The notes: generated by a model from the letters alone, not told the origin. Shown: positions 1 through 11,797, numbered from the stretch's first letter. The stretch: DNA of 64,000 nt from Tritrichomonas musculus (GCA_039105265.1 JAPFFF010000001.1:9486001-9550000), one strand, 5' to 3'. Made by a program: numbers and translations.

Positions 1-1
1 T

Positions 2-1078
2 CACATTACCATTTATAATAACATTGAAAACGCAATCAAGTACATAAAGGAGGCAGTATTTGGCGAGTATCCTTTTGGACAGAACAATTTTGGGCTCCTG
101 AATGAAATTTATCTAAATGAGATTGGAAATGCCGAATACATGTACCAACGATCATCGAAGCACAATTTTGCACTCGCATTTTATAATCTCGGTCACTTGA
201 AAGAGATAGAATTACAGAAAAAGACAGAAGAAGAAAAAGAAAATCAAGAGTTAGAAGAATACATTGAATACTACAAGAAAGCATCAGATAGCGAAGATTG
301 TCCATTGATATTTCACAACCGTCAATTTTACGATAAACGACTAGAAATGTCAAAAACATTCATCATTTGTATGACAAATCTGAAACTTTGTGAATATTAT
401 TTCAATAAAGGAGATTTGTCAGAATCGAAGGAATATTTCACGAGATCTTTCAAGAAACTTTTGAATGATAAAGTACATTCAACATTTAGCATCAAAAATG
501 ATCAAGAAAAAGCAGAAAATTTTTTCATATATCTCAAGAGTTTCATTCTGAGTTTTCCATTGTTTAATCTTTCAAACCAGCCAAATTTAAACATTGAAGA
601 AATATTCAATCTTTTCAATCATGACATTCCATCATTGGCAGAAAAGAATTTTAACGAAGAAAGCATTACAAATGAAATGGATGAGATAATTGTCAATCAA
701 GAAATTATTGAAAAGATTGAAAAAAGGAAAAATCTTGAAAAAGAAGGAATCAAGAAGGAAATAAGAATAGAAGAACAACTAAGAGAAGAAGAAATAAACT
801 TTGATAATGATGAAATGATATTCAAAGATGGGAATGAAATATTTGAATTCATCATTTCGAATGAGAAATATAGAGATATCTTTAGTAGAGAAATTCATAA
901 GATCATTCAAATTATGAATGAAATCATCTACACACCTCCTTATCCAATTTTGTTTGGACGAATAAGCATCTCAAAATTCAAACAAAAAGAAGAAGTAAAC
1001 CCAAATATGAAAGAAATAAACGAACTATTTTATGAAGGTCTTGGACTAGAAGAATTCAAATATGAAAAAGAATCATAA
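2..1078 (+). CDS. Sel1/TPR-like repeat protein, 3' part
   Basis: The frame is open from base 2 of the window, so the gene begins upstream and only its C-terminal 358 codons are seen. The first 60 residues read as Sel1-type helical repeats (ENAIKYIKEAVFGEYPFGQN, then ALAFYNLGHLKEIELQ), the pattern of TPR-like scaffold repeats. The rest is helical, with a charged coiled-coil stretch (about KIEKRKNLEKEGIKKE) and the tail ELFYEGLGLEEFKYEKES. A related tail (LLFYEGFGIDLKE) ends the pseudogene at 2935-3824, so the two are paralogues. Trichomonads carry large Sel1 families, often fused to kinase domains; whether this copy has one lies outside the window. Sel1 assignment is fairly secure, function unknown. 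Confidence 0.65.
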   Translation, partial: HITIYNNIENAIKYIKEAVFGEYPFGQNNFGLLNEIYLNEIGNAEYMYQRSSKHNFALAFYNLGHLKEIELQKKTEEEKENQELEEYIEYYKKASDSEDCPLIFHNRQFYDKRLEMSKTFIICMTNLKLCEYYFNKGDLSESKEYFTRSFKKLLNDKVHSTFSIKNDQEKAENFFIYLKSFILSFPLFNLSNQPNLNIEEIFNLFNHDIPSLAEKNFNEESITNEMDEIIVNQEIIEKIEKRKNLEKEGIKKEIRIEEQLREEEINFDNDEMIFKDGNEIFEFIISNEKYRDIFSREIHKIIQIMNEIIYTPPYPILFGRISISKFKQKEEVNPNMKEINELFYEGLGLEEFKYEKES

Positions 1079-1932
1079 ATTTTGTTTATAAACATTCATA
1101 TATTGCATATGGAATAAATTATTTCTTTTTAAAGCTTTATTCTTTATATATATTTGCACATTCTTCACTTACATTTGAAGTTTTTTGATTTGTGTTTTTG
1201 AATGCTTAATCGTCATTAAAAGTGGAATTTTAATTTCAAATGGAGATTTACATTTATTATAAGCAGAACCTTCAATTGTTGTAATTTCTTCTTTCAATTA
1301 TATTTTTGTTAATTGCTTCTAATTTGAAAAAATATTGAGATGCAATTCATGAATTGCTGGCTCTTTTAAATATAACAGCCAAAGAAGGTTGATTCTCTAA
1401 TATAAGACACAGATTGAGATTTAATTTGAAATATCAGCTAAACAAAACAGTTCAAATATTTCTTATTTGAATCTTATTGAGATTATTAGTCCAAGTTTTC
1501 TTTTTCAAATTACAAAGATTTCAATCAGAACAGACGGTAACTTCTTTCAAAACTTCAATAAATTGTTTGTGCATAAACTTCTAAGTTTACTTTAAAATAA
1601 AAAAAGCTTTTCAATTAACTAATACTTATTTTATATTATTATACAAAAATGTTTATATTTATATCTTTTTTAAATAATTTATTTAAATAATTTTCATATA
1701 TTGAAGAATTGGGAAAATTGTGCGGATAATTAATTAATATCATTAGAACCTTTTATTTTCTTCACAAAAAAAGTATATCACATGTGGAAAGTGAACTTGC
1801 CAAAAATAAATTTGAATACATATTCAAAATATTGATATTTTGAATGGATTCACCGTCTATTCCAATTGAAAATTTTATAAAATTTATGATAAAAATTATA
1901 TTTAAATTTTCTCTTCATTTTTATTTTTACAG
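1079..1932. other. AT-rich intergenic region
   Basis: No coding frame of note, RNA gene or repeat was recognised. The sequence is strongly A+T biased with short homopolymer runs. Confidence 0.6.
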
Positions 1933-2349
1933 ATGCAAAAGCAATCTAACAAAACACAGAAAAAATCTACTCTTTTAGAGAATTCTCTTGACTTTATCAA
2001 AACATTATTCTTAATTCTTTTCTTCATGTTTGCGATCGTTCAAATCATAGATTACTCAATCAATGCAATTCCTGAATTAAATTTTCTTTCGATTAATGAC
2101 TGCAAAATTATTAAACATACAAACATTATAATTCCATACTTATTTGGAAAATTTAAGAAAGGATCTAAAACAAATACAAAAAAAGTTTGTGCTTGTGCAA
2201 CAATAATTGCTGGACTTGTATCAATGAATTTTACATTATCAATCTTAGGACTCTTTAATTTGATAAAATCAATTAACAAATCTTACTCTGATAGCGAAAA
2301 TTATGGATGTTATCGTGTTAAAGGAAGATCATTTAGATATCGTTTGTAA
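1933..2349 (+). CDS. Hypothetical small membrane protein
   Basis: A 138-aa frame starting at ATG, with no recognised family. Two hydrophobic stretches are visible, about residues 20-45 (FIKTLFLILFFMFAIVQII) and 84-112, separated by a basic segment (KFKKGSKTNTKKVCACATII), so it could be a two-span membrane protein. The C-terminus is polar and basic (YRVKGRSFRYRL). It sits alone between two Sel1 loci. The bases TTTTTACAG directly precede the ATG, but no donor or branch motif accompanies them, so I keep the ATG as start. It could be a chance frame, since the region is poor in other genes. Confidence 0.4.
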   Translation: MQKQSNKTQKKSTLLENSLDFIKTLFLILFFMFAIVQIIDYSINAIPELNFLSINDCKIIKHTNIIIPYLFGKFKKGSKTNTKKVCACATIIAGLVSMNFTLSILGLFNLIKSINKSYSDSENYGCYRVKGRSFRYRL

Positions 2350-2934
2350 GTAATATTATGGATTATTTGTTTTTAATAAAACGCTTGCATTTCAATTATA
2401 TCATACTTTTGTTTATTTCTTTTCATAATTGAATAGAAAATCAAATCTCCATGTGGCGTAAAATAGTTCCCAAACAAAGCTTAAGCTGTTGGTAAAAAAA
2501 AAAAAATACTATAAACTTTGTTTTTTAAATTTTCGCGTGTAAACTTACGGTTTCTAAGAATTTATTATTTCAAATATTGAATGATTTATTTTTTACACGG
2601 GAAAATTAAAAAAAAAAAAAGTTTTTTAAATTATTGTGAAGATTTCAAGTAAAATCGTAAAAAACACAGAAAAGCATATCACAAAAGCAAATTGGAAGCA
2701 ATATTGAATCATATTCTCAGTTTTTATGATGGGTTTTACACTTTACTTTGTTTCTCACTCATATGTGATAAAAAATCTTGTTTGTGATCAAATACATGAA
2801 AGTATTCCGGTATTTATAAATATAAATGACTGACATGCAACTACAGTTTGTATCAATAATTATCGTTGGTTCTCATGATTTCGAAAAATTAAATAATACT
2901 TCCACCAAAGAAGGAAAAAAAGTATGTAAAACAA
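2350..2934. other. AT-rich intergenic region
   Basis: Contains poly-A runs (about 2,495-2,508 and 2,608-2,622) and no supported gene. The Sel1 pseudogene begins near its right end. Confidence 0.55.
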
Positions 2935-3824
2935 AATTACTAGGCAGATATATAACATGAGGTGAATATATAACACGAGATATAAAGAAAGCTTTTCATT
3001 ATTTCTCGCTCGACGCTAATCAAAATAATCCAAATGCACAATTTTATCTTGGTGTAATTTATTATAAAGGTGAATATATAACACGAAATATAAACAAAGC
3101 TTTTCATTATATATCTCTCGCTGCTAATCAAAATGATTCAAATGCAAAATTTATTCTTGGATTCATATATTTATTGTTTAAGGATTTTAATCAAGGCATT
3201 CGTTATATGATCCATTCTTCTTTAAATGGTTGTAAAAATGGATGTTGTGTGGTCGGATATTCAATATGCGATCTATTCATTTTTATAAAGAAGCATCATC
3301 ACTCAACATTCAATATTCGAAAAACAATCTCGGGATTATTTTCAAAAGAGGATTTGAAGACGAAATTAAACCAAGGCTTGGATCATCGATTGATTATTTT
3401 GAAGAAGCGATCAGACAAAAGAATGATAAAGTATCAATGCACAATCTTGGTCACTTATACTTATATGAAGAACCAATCAAACAGAGTCTAGACAAATCAA
3501 TCGACTTATTGATGCAATTGCTAAATAAAAAAAATATATGGAAACGATATTGATTCAATTACACAAAAACTTGATGAGCAAAAATTCAATTTTAATAAAA
3601 CCAAAGAATATATTCTCCAGAAGATTCAAAACTACATAACAAACAAAAATCTTTATGAAGGTGAATATTTGGAATACAAAAATATAGATTTTTTATATAA
3701 TGCTTTATTTGAAATTATTCCATCATATACAATCGCAAAAGAAAGGCATAAACAAAAAGATCCCAAAATCAAAGATATTTCGCTTTTATTCTATGAAGGA
3801 TTTGGTATTGATCTCAAAGAATAA
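2935..3824 (+). pseudogene. Sel1-repeat protein pseudogene
   Basis: Reading the plus strand across frames gives consecutive Sel1 repeats: GEYITRDIKKAFHYFSLDAN, then GEYITRNINKAFHYISLAAN, then FKDFNQGIRYMIHSSLNG. The frame then shifts near 3,270-3,300 to continue with SIDYFEEAIRQKND and HNLGHLYLYEEPIKQSLDKS. It shifts again near 3,535-3,550 into a tail ending LLFYEGFGIDLKE. That tail matches the end of the Sel1 gene at 2-1078. An in-frame TGA lies near the 5' edge, just before the first repeat. At least two frameshifts and one stop make this a decayed paralogue; no intact start is visible. Confidence 0.7.
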
Positions 3825-3949
3825 TATTTTTTTTCTCAAAATGAAGGAGACGATGCATAAAAGTACATAATTCCCCTTTATTCAATAAAAAATTTTTTAA
3901 ACATTTTGAAGATAATTGAATAGAAAAAATTAAATTTAAATGATTTTTT

Positions 3950-5923
3950 TTATTGTTTGATAATTTGAATAATATCATGGTTTTTTTGAGAGATGGCTTC
4001 TTCAATGGCAGTTATATTTTTCCTTTCAGAATAATATGATACGCCTGTTATATCGTTTTTATTGCAGAAATAACGTTTTTCTTCAGAAATCATTGATTTT
4101 GTGTTAATATTGACATCATTATGTGAACACAAAAGCTGAGTTATTTCCAAATTCTGCATATGTACTGCCATATACAAAGGTGTCTTTATCTCTTTTTTTA
4201 TTGAAACATCTTTAGCTTCTTTTTTATATATTTGTTCTTTATTCTTCTCAAAATCATTGGAAGTTATTAGTGCTTCATTAATCAGATCATATTCTTCACT
4301 TCCATATCTCATCTTTTCATTAACATCTATTTTTTTCATGGACAACAACAATCTCAAAATTTCGCTATTCTCATTTTCGATTGCAATATGCAATGCTGTT
4401 TTTTCTATAAACTTTTTTTCTTCTGGCAATTCTGAACTCAAGTTGAATTTGGAATTAACATCAATTTTATCATGCGATAATAAAAGCTTTGTTATTTCAA
4501 CATTGCATCTTTCTGAAGCAAGATGAATCGGTGTTTCCGAAATGCTTCTTTTGTTATTTAAACCTAACTTTTCGTAACAAATTAATTTTGAGTTGATATC
4601 AATGTTTGCTCTCGATAACAAAATTTTTATAATTTCAATGTTATCTTTTTCAATTGCAACATGTAATGGCGCTATCACTCTAACAGATCCATTGAAATGG
4701 TTCGTTGGTGAATTAACATCAAAATCATTGTCCATTAAAAGATTGCTAATGCTTTGATTATGGTTATCATGATATCCATAAAAATTAAAAATATTTGATT
4801 TGTTATTTACATTGATGTTCGTGTTTTTAACAATAAAATCAACAACTGGAACAAAATCATACTTGCATAAATTAAAAAATATTGTTGGTTTAAAATTTTG
4901 AAACATATCGTTAGTTTGGGACCATTCAAATAAATTTTCAGAATCAATCAGGTCTTCAAAATCAATAAAATTGAGTGATTTAAAAGATTGTAGATATAAT
5001 GCTTTATCATAATTTTCAATGTATTGATCTCGAAAATATCGAGCAATATTATGATGATGGCATTTAATTGATTCATTATAACATTGAATATACGTTTCAT
5101 CGTTTACTGGTGCTTTACAATCTTCTAAAAGATGAATCATATCAGCATTGTTTGAATGAATAGCATAAATCCATAATGATGGCTCTAATTCAACATTGTT
5201 CATTCTTAAATATTGGAAAATTCGAGTTGAACCAAAAAATGCAGCATATTCTATCAGTGTTGTGCATTTTTTGAGTAAAAATCGGTTTGTTTCAAAAATT
5301 GATGGCTCTATTTTAGAGGATAGAGGCAAGCATGACTGATTAGTATAAGAAACAAAATCATCAATAAGATCTTTTCGAATCAATCGGCATATTTCATTAT
5401 CATTTTCACCTAGTTTTCGTTTATCTACAAAAATATTATTATCATATTCATTGTTAAAATATAATTTGGAACCAAAAAATGCTTTAAATTCTGGATAAAA
5501 ATATTTTTGATAAAAACATTTTTTATATTTGCAATGAGCAATATTTTTTCCAATATAATCGTTTGGAACGAGAACTCCTTTTTCAATGAAATATAATAAT
5601 ATTCTTTTATTATTTTTAAAAATTTCAAAAATTTCTGTATTGGAACAATTATCTGCAATATCATTTTGAAATTCATTGAGAATTTGTTCAAATTTGATAA
5701 AAAAATCTTGTGAACGATAATGATTGTTTGAAATTTTAGAAATTAAATGAAGAAAAATTTTTAATTCATGCTTATTTTCAAGAATTCCAAGATTTCGTAT
5801 AATATTTTTAAGATCATCAAAATCGATTATATCTAAGTTGTCAGAATCCAAATATTGAAGAATAATTTCTTCGATTTTATTGATTTTATCCAAGAATTGA
5901 TGAATTGGCTCTTCCAATTTCAT
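3950..5923 (-). CDS. DUF3447-ankyrin repeat protein
   Basis: An intact 657-aa protein of the trichomonad DUF3447/ankyrin family. Residues about 1-150 are a helical N-terminal region. About 150-300 is the DUF3447-type domain, with hallmarks ICRLIRKDLIDDFVSY, TTLIEYAAFFGSTRIFQYLR, SLWIYAIHSNNADMIHLLED and ESIKCHHHNIARYF. The C-terminal third has at least four ankyrin repeats, for example APLHVAIEKDNIEIIKILLS and TPIHLASERCNVEITKLLLS. Ankyrin repeats bind protein partners; the cellular role of this family is not known. A TCACA initiator lies five bases before the ATG and supports this start. The neighbouring DUF3447 loci at 11798-12911 and 15782-17866 are broken relatives joined to LRRs. Confidence 0.85.
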   Translation of the reverse strand: MKLEEPIHQFLDKINKIEEIILQYLDSDNLDIIDFDDLKNIIRNLGILENKHELKIFLHLISKISNNHYRSQDFFIKFEQILNEFQNDIADNCSNTEIFEIFKNNKRILLYFIEKGVLVPNDYIGKNIAHCKYKKCFYQKYFYPEFKAFFGSKLYFNNEYDNNIFVDKRKLGENDNEICRLIRKDLIDDFVSYTNQSCLPLSSKIEPSIFETNRFLLKKCTTLIEYAAFFGSTRIFQYLRMNNVELEPSLWIYAIHSNNADMIHLLEDCKAPVNDETYIQCYNESIKCHHHNIARYFRDQYIENYDKALYLQSFKSLNFIDFEDLIDSENLFEWSQTNDMFQNFKPTIFFNLCKYDFVPVVDFIVKNTNINVNNKSNIFNFYGYHDNHNQSISNLLMDNDFDVNSPTNHFNGSVRVIAPLHVAIEKDNIEIIKILLSRANIDINSKLICYEKLGLNNKRSISETPIHLASERCNVEITKLLLSHDKIDVNSKFNLSSELPEEKKFIEKTALHIAIENENSEILRLLLSMKKIDVNEKMRYGSEEYDLINEALITSNDFEKNKEQIYKKEAKDVSIKKEIKTPLYMAVHMQNLEITQLLCSHNDVNINTKSMISEEKRYFCNKNDITGVSYYSERKNITAIEEAISQKNHDIIQIIKQ

Positions 5924-6732
5924 TATGTGATATGAAAAATGAATTTTCCATTAAAATTTTGTAAAATTTCCAAAAGATTCTCAAATTATAAAGCTTTCAA
6001 ATAAGGGTCCAAGTTATGTATTATTACCATTAATATTGATCTTGGTTTTCTTTTTATGTGACGTGAATTCATTATCCTTTGATCAAATTATCACCAAAAT
6101 TAAAAATTTGTAAAACCAAAAAATATATAAATAAGGTTTATTTTAATGTGAATTGTTCGTTGAGAACCTATTTTTCTTAAATTATTGAGTAAAAATACTC
6201 AATGGCTGATATATTTATGGGTAAAGTTTGGTTTTATAATTTATGAATAGTTTATATATTTAAAAAGTTCAAAATCCAACTATACCTTTAAAAATGACCA
6301 CCACTAGTGTTTACCTGTTTGATTGAGTTGGAAATATCTGAAGAATTAGTTAGATTTAAGTTTTTCTTTTGATTTCGATTGTGTGAATTCGGTTTGCTTC
6401 ATTAAGTGATGTGATGTTTCACCTCTGAAGATAGCTATCCAAATAACAAATATTCAAATACTTACCAGCTATAAATATCATTAAAAATTTGTTTATTTAC
6501 ACCTGTTTAATAAAAAAAAATCCAAAACTTTATAAAAACAATTCAAACCAATCTCTTGGACTTTTTAGATAACGAAGACGATACTAAAGCAATTTTTACA
6601 GATTTGAAGCCACTTTAAACAAGCAAAAATAATAAAAATTGGTGATAGGGTTCCTTTTTTATTTAATCTTGAATATAACTTTGACCTCACAATAAATGCA
6701 TCAGAATTTCAAAGCATCATCACCTATGCACG
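5924..6732. other. Intergenic region
   Basis: About 800 bp of AT-rich sequence between the start of the DUF3447-ankyrin gene and the 3' edge of a degraded LRR gene. Apart from the Inr, nothing was recognised. Confidence 0.55.
5926..5930 (-). promoter_or_regulatory. Candidate Inr (TCACA)
   Basis: On the minus strand TCACA precedes the ATG of the DUF3447-ankyrin gene by two bases, placing the predicted +1 A five bases from the start codon. It fits the trichomonad initiator consensus TCA[CT][AT] and the very short 5' leaders known in this group. Confidence 0.5.
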
Positions 6733-8994
6733 TTATTGATGCCATTCAAAGAAGGCTCTCGGACCAATCGAAGTGACAGAATGAGGAATATTGAATTTGC
6801 TCAAATTATCGTACTTGTAGAACAAGCCTTCTTCGATATCATTTATTTGTGCCATAATGCAAGCATTATTCAATCTATTGCAATTCCCAAATGCGTAAGC
6901 TCCGATAGATTCCACCAATAAAGAAACAGTTATTTCTTTCAATAAAGAGCAGCCATCAAATGCAAAAGGACCAATGTTTTTAACAGAACATGGCATTTCA
7001 ATTTCTACCAAATTTTGGCATCACGACTTTATATAGAAGTGTGCAATTCTGAAACAAACCATCTTCTATTATTTTAAGTGAAGAAGGCAACTCTACATGC
7101 TCCATTTTTCACAATCAGCAAAAGCATACTTTCCAATAGATACAACAGACTCAGGAACCGTTATTTTGGTGAATGCTTTGCAACCTTGGAATACTGAATC
7201 ATCAGTGAACATCACTGATTTTGGTATGACAATTTCAGTTTATGAATTGCATTTGTAGAATGAATACGAACAAATGCATCTAACGATGAAGGAAGAATTA
7301 AATGAACAATTAATGAGCAATTTTTGAACATTCCTTTTGGAATGAAAGTCATATTCTTTAACAATTCAACATTTTGGCAAATATTATAAGCATTTTTGCC
7401 AATTTCTATTTCCGGCGAATCAATTTCAATTTCATGTAATGATGGACATTGTGCAAATGCATAACTTCCAATTTTCTTAACCGAAGGAATATATATTTGT
7501 CTAAGCGCTTTGCAATTATAAAATGAATGATTTACTAATGAAACAACAGAAAAAGGAATATTCATTTTACTCAATGAAATGCATCCACTGAATGTTGATG
7601 ATTCTATCTCTTTGACTGTTTGAGGAATATTTGCTTCAGTCAATGATTTACAATTACAAAATGCATAATTTTCAATCTTTGTTACAGTTGATGGGATTTC
7701 AATCTTTTCAATTGTTGTTATTTGTTTAATAGAAATGTCTTTCAAAGAAGTGCAACGATTAAAAGCTCCATTTTTAATATATGAAGGAATCTTTACTTCT
7801 ATTAATGATTTGCATTCGTTGAATGCATAATTTCCTATCGATGTAACGGATTCAGGTATAACAATATGAACTAATGATTCATGTTCACTGATTCAGGTAT
7901 AATAATAATTGCCAATTTCTGTTACTGATGATGGAATTGTTATTTCTGTTAATGTATCAAATAATTCAAATGAATAGGGTATCTTTAAAGTGGCAAGTTT
8001 AGCAAAATGTTCTTCCCTCTTTTGTAAACAATCATCATTAATTAGAGAGGCATGATTTTTATTGTTTGAAGAAACAGAGAGAGAGGTAATGTAGAGCAGC
8101 CGAGAAATGTATATCTTTCTATTGTTGTCCCTGAAGAAGGTACTTCAAAAGTGACCAATGATTCGCAATTATAAAACGTAAATGATTCAATAATTGTGAG
8201 TGAAGAATGAAACTTTATTTTAGATAATGAAGTGCATCCACTAAATACTGATGATTCAATTATCGTGACTGAAGAAGGAATCTCTATTTGTGACAATGAA
8301 GAACAATTAGAACTTATTTTGGTGATTAAAGAAGTACAAAAAATAACATTTTCCAATGATTTACATCCATTAAATACATTTTCTCCAACATAATTGACAT
8401 TTTCTTGCATTTCTATTTCAAACAATGATGTACAATTCTTGAATACTGAATCATTCAATGCTGTTGTTGAATGTGGGAGTTTAAAAGTTTTCAATGAAGT
8501 TCAACCACAGAAACAAAATGAATCAAAAACAGTTATTGGTGATAAAAGATTAATATTTATAGATTCTTTATATCCTTTGAGGAAGTTTTTAAGAATTGAT
8601 TTCATTGATTCCTTGGAAAATATTTTCACCAACTTCCAATTCGGATGATGAGAATTCAATCGATTTCAATGAATTACAGCCTGCAAAAGCACGATTTCCA
8701 ATATTACGAACTGAAGGATTATGATTGAACAAAATAGAAGAAATTACTTCTATATTAGCTGTTAATTCAATATTTATGCATCCACCAATGATGTTTTCAC
8801 CTATTTCTTTAACAGATGAAGGAGATTCAATTTTCTTAAGGCAATTGCATTTACCAAAAGCATAATACATTATCTTGGTCATTGAAGAAGGAATTGATAT
8901 TTCAGTTAATGATATGCATCTTCTAAAAGTACGTTCATTAATGGAAGTTACAGAAGATGGAATTGTTATTGATTCTAATGAAATGCATCCATTA
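6733..8994 (-). pseudogene. BspA-type LRR pseudogene, 3' portion
   Basis: Read on the minus strand, the segment encodes a long run of about 23-residue BspA-type (LRR_5) repeats with cores such as IPSSVTKIENYAFCNCKSL and IPETVTSIG-like variants. The frame breaks repeatedly: open blocks lie at about 8589-8882, 8042-8494, 7212-7896 and 6733-7011, joined by frameshifts and stops. BspA-like LRR proteins in trichomonads are often surface proteins implicated in adhesion, but no membrane anchor is visible here. The upstream end stops exactly at the TA-flanked element. The repeat resumes at 10716 on the other side, so this is the 3' half of one interrupted gene. Confidence 0.8.
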
Positions 8995-9382
8995 CAGAAA
9001 AGGATTCAAATGTGAAAATGGATTTAAATGTGATCGGAAAATTTTTAAAATTTTTAAAATTTTTTATTTATTTTTTATTTTTCTTTAGATACAAAGACTT
9101 TGGTAATAAATGAAATATATCAATATGTTAAGCACTTAATAGTTGATATAAACAAATATAGCATTCGAACCAAAAATTGAAGATTTAACATTTTTTCTAT
9201 TGCTGAAGATGAAAAAATAAAATCGAAATATCGGATTATTTGGATTATTGTTTCCATATTGAATCATATATATCGCTTCTATATATATTATTGCATAATA
9301 AACAAAAGTAAAATTATAACTCTTTATGCTGACATTTTTGAGAAAAATCGAAATTTTGATTTTGAATGTACGTTTAAAATTA
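8995..9382 (+). repeat. Left terminal inverted repeat of TA element
   Basis: 388 bp, matching the reverse complement of 10328-10715 at every block I compared. It ends inward at ACGTTTAAAATTA, after which the two arms diverge. Confidence 0.85.
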
Positions 9383-10327
9383 TGGATTTTTTTTAAAGCC
9401 TATAATCTATTTTTTAATTAGTTCAGATGAATTCTACAATAATTATCTTAATTAACACAGTATATAAAATATTTATAACTTGGTGAATCGAAAAACTATA
9501 TTATGAAAACTTAGATAAAACCTTTTTAAAAATGAACTTGAAATAAAATGCTAAATCTTATATAATATTTCATCCTAAGCCATCTTTTTACTGTTGAAAT
9601 CATCCATCATCTTTTAATAACTTGTATTATTATAAAAATATCATTCATATACCAAGATATCAATGAGATCATGATTTAGATGAAAATAAACGTCCAATTT
9701 TTATAAACCGATATTCTGGGATAAAACTTTTATTATATTAATTTTTATGATCATTTTAGATATATATCAATTCATATGATATCATAGATCAATAATTGGC
9801 AAAAATCATGACTAGCTTTTATTTTGTTTTTAATTTTTTACCAAAATATCATTTTTTTGAAATGCTCAAAAATATTTCCCATTTATATGTTGAAACTCTT
9901 TTATACTCATTTACATATTATTATCAAGCATTGAGCATAAAACTGAGTTATTTATGTGAACCATTTCCTTTTCAACATATAAATATTCATTCATTTTCAC
10001 ATATTTCAAAATTTTTCAAAAATGATCGTAAAAGTTCATATATTATTTGGATTATTAAGCTTAAATCATATTTCTCTATTTTCATATTCAATACTAATAT
10101 TTTTATTACTTTACTTTTAAGAAGGCATGCTTATATTGACTATTAAAGCGAAATGTTTTTTGAAGAATTGTCTTTATTATTTTTCACATCAAAGCTTTGC
10201 TTTTAATTGAGTTAGATATAATCTAAATGTTTCTTCAATAATTATTTTGCTTATATTACTTATATATATGAGGATATCATCAATAAAGAAATTTGAACAG
10301 ATATAATAGCTAGACAAATTTTTGTAT
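9383..10327. other. Interior of TA element
   Basis: 945 bp of AT-rich sequence between the repeat arms. No transposase motif, RNA gene or long ATG-initiated frame was seen. Confidence 0.6.
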
Positions 10328-10715
10328 TAATTTTAAACGTACATTCAAAATCAAAATTTCGATTTTTCTCAAAAATGTCAGCATAAAGAGTTATAATTTT
10401 ACTTTTGTTTATTATGCAATAATATATATAGAAGCGATATATATGATTCAATATGGAAACAATAATCCAAATAATCCGATATTTCGATTTTATTTTTTCA
10501 TCTTCAGCAATAGAAAAAATGTTAAATCTTCAATTTTTGGTTCGAATGCTATATTTGTTTATATCAACTATTAAGTGCTTAACATATTGATATATTTCAT
10601 TTATTACCAAAGTCTTTGTATCTAAAGAAAAATAAAAAATAAATAAAAAATTTTAAAAATTTTAAAAATTTTCCGATCACATTTAAATCCATTTTCACAT
10701 TTGAATCCTTTTCTG
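10328..10715 (-). repeat. Right terminal inverted repeat of TA element
   Basis: Mirror copy of 8995-9382. Its outer end CCTTTTCTG is followed by the target TA. Confidence 0.85.
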
Positions 10716-11773
10716 TAAATGTGTCTTTATTGATAGAAGTAATTGAAGGAGAAAGTATATATTCTTTTAAAGATCGGCATTCACCAAATGCATCGTCTCC
10801 AATTGAAATAACTGATGAAGGAATCATTTTTTTTAATGAGGAGCATTTACTAAATGCCAAATATTTAATTGAAGTTACTGATGGAGGAATGATTATTTCG
10901 GCTAATGAAGAACATCCTCTAAATGCTGAATGTTCAATTGAAGTTACTAATGAAGATATCTCAAATCATTTTAAATTCTGGCAATCTTTGAACAGGCATT
11001 TGTTTTTTTTTGCTTATTGAAGGAAGTAAAATTTCTTGTAATGATGAGCATCCATCAAAAGCATCTTTATCAACTGAAGTAACAGTAGAAGGGACTTTGA
11101 GCTCTATTAGTGAAACACATTTGGATAATGCTACAGTTCCTATTGTTGTTAACGATGAAGAAATTTTAGCATTTTCTGATGATTTATAAGAAAGAAGAGT
11201 TATTTCTTTCAGTGAACTACAATAACTAAATGCGCTGGCTCTTATTGAAATAACATTTGAAGGTATTTTTATCGATATTAATGAAGAACACCCTTTAAAG
11301 CAATCGTCACCTATTAAAGTTACTGAAGAAGGAATTTCAAATTCTTTTAATGATGAACATCCACAAAACATACGAGATTCAAATTTATCCAAAAAAGTAG
11401 ATAAAATCTTGACTATTTTTAAACCAGTGCAATTTTCAAAAGCATCTGAACCAATTGATTCTACAGAAGCAGGAATTGTTATTTCTTTCAATGATCTACA
11501 TTCGACAAATGCATAATATCCAATTGTTTTTACTGGTGAAGGTATTTTTATTTGTTGCAATTGTATGCATCCATTAAATGCATATTCATATATATATATA
11601 TATAATAGATTTGATTGTTTTTTAAAAGTAACTTGAATCAACGATATAAAATACTCAAATAAACGTGATGGAAGAGCACTATATTTTCCAGGTATTTCAA
11701 TTTTTGTAATTTGACTGTTTTCGTGCAGATCATTAATGCCAATCTTATCTTCATCAAGCAAAATTTGAGTCAT
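10716..11773 (-). pseudogene. BspA-type LRR pseudogene, middle portion
   Basis: The minus strand encodes at least nine BspA-type LRRs (for example IPASVESIGSDAFENCTGL and IPSSVTLIGDDCFKGCSSL). The frame is open from 11773 to about 11,010, where it shifts at a run of A (TTGTTTTTTTTTGC on plus). The following frame carries an in-frame TGA near 10,973, then more repeats (PSVTSIKYLAFSKCSSL) up to INKDTF, where the TA element cuts in. A TATATA microsatellite at about 11,583-11,602 encodes an unusual LLYIYIYEY inside one repeat. Together with 6733-8994 and 11798-12911 it was probably one DUF3447-LRR gene. Confidence 0.75.
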
Positions 11774-11797
11774 CTTTTTCCAAAATATAATTATCTT

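Larger units (their letters stand above)
8995..10715. mobile_element. TA-flanked element with 388-bp inverted repeats
   Basis: A 1,721-bp element beginning CAGAAAAGGATTC and ending with the reverse complement. The dinucleotide TA lies on each side (8993-8994 and 10716-10717), as expected for Tc1/mariner-type integration. The terminal inverted repeats are 388 bp each and appear identical on reading. The 945-bp interior holds no recognisable transposase; the longest frame (9796-10146, no ATG start) is low-complexity. It interrupts a BspA-type LRR gene: joining the flanks with one TA restores the LRR reading KDTFNGCISLES. It is therefore probably a non-autonomous element. The superfamily is inferred from the TA alone and remains open. 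Confidence 0.8.

Noticed and set aside
1915-1932. TTTTTACAG before the ATG at 1933 as a 3' splice site
   Set aside because: No CTAAC branch motif is adjacent and no GTATGT donor was seen upstream.
2922-2947. GTATGT...ACTAGGCAG as a 26-nt intron
   Set aside because: The acceptor lacks CTAAC, and the surrounding Sel1 sequence is a pseudogene, so no reading frame supports splicing.
9796-10146. 116-aa frame inside the TA element as a transposase
   Set aside because: It begins at TTG, is low-complexity and rich in Phe/Tyr/Ile, and shows no DDE/D motifs.
10535-10550. GGTTCGAATGC as a tRNA B box
   Set aside because: It is part of the TA element's inverted repeat; no acceptor stem or cloverleaf could be drawn around it.
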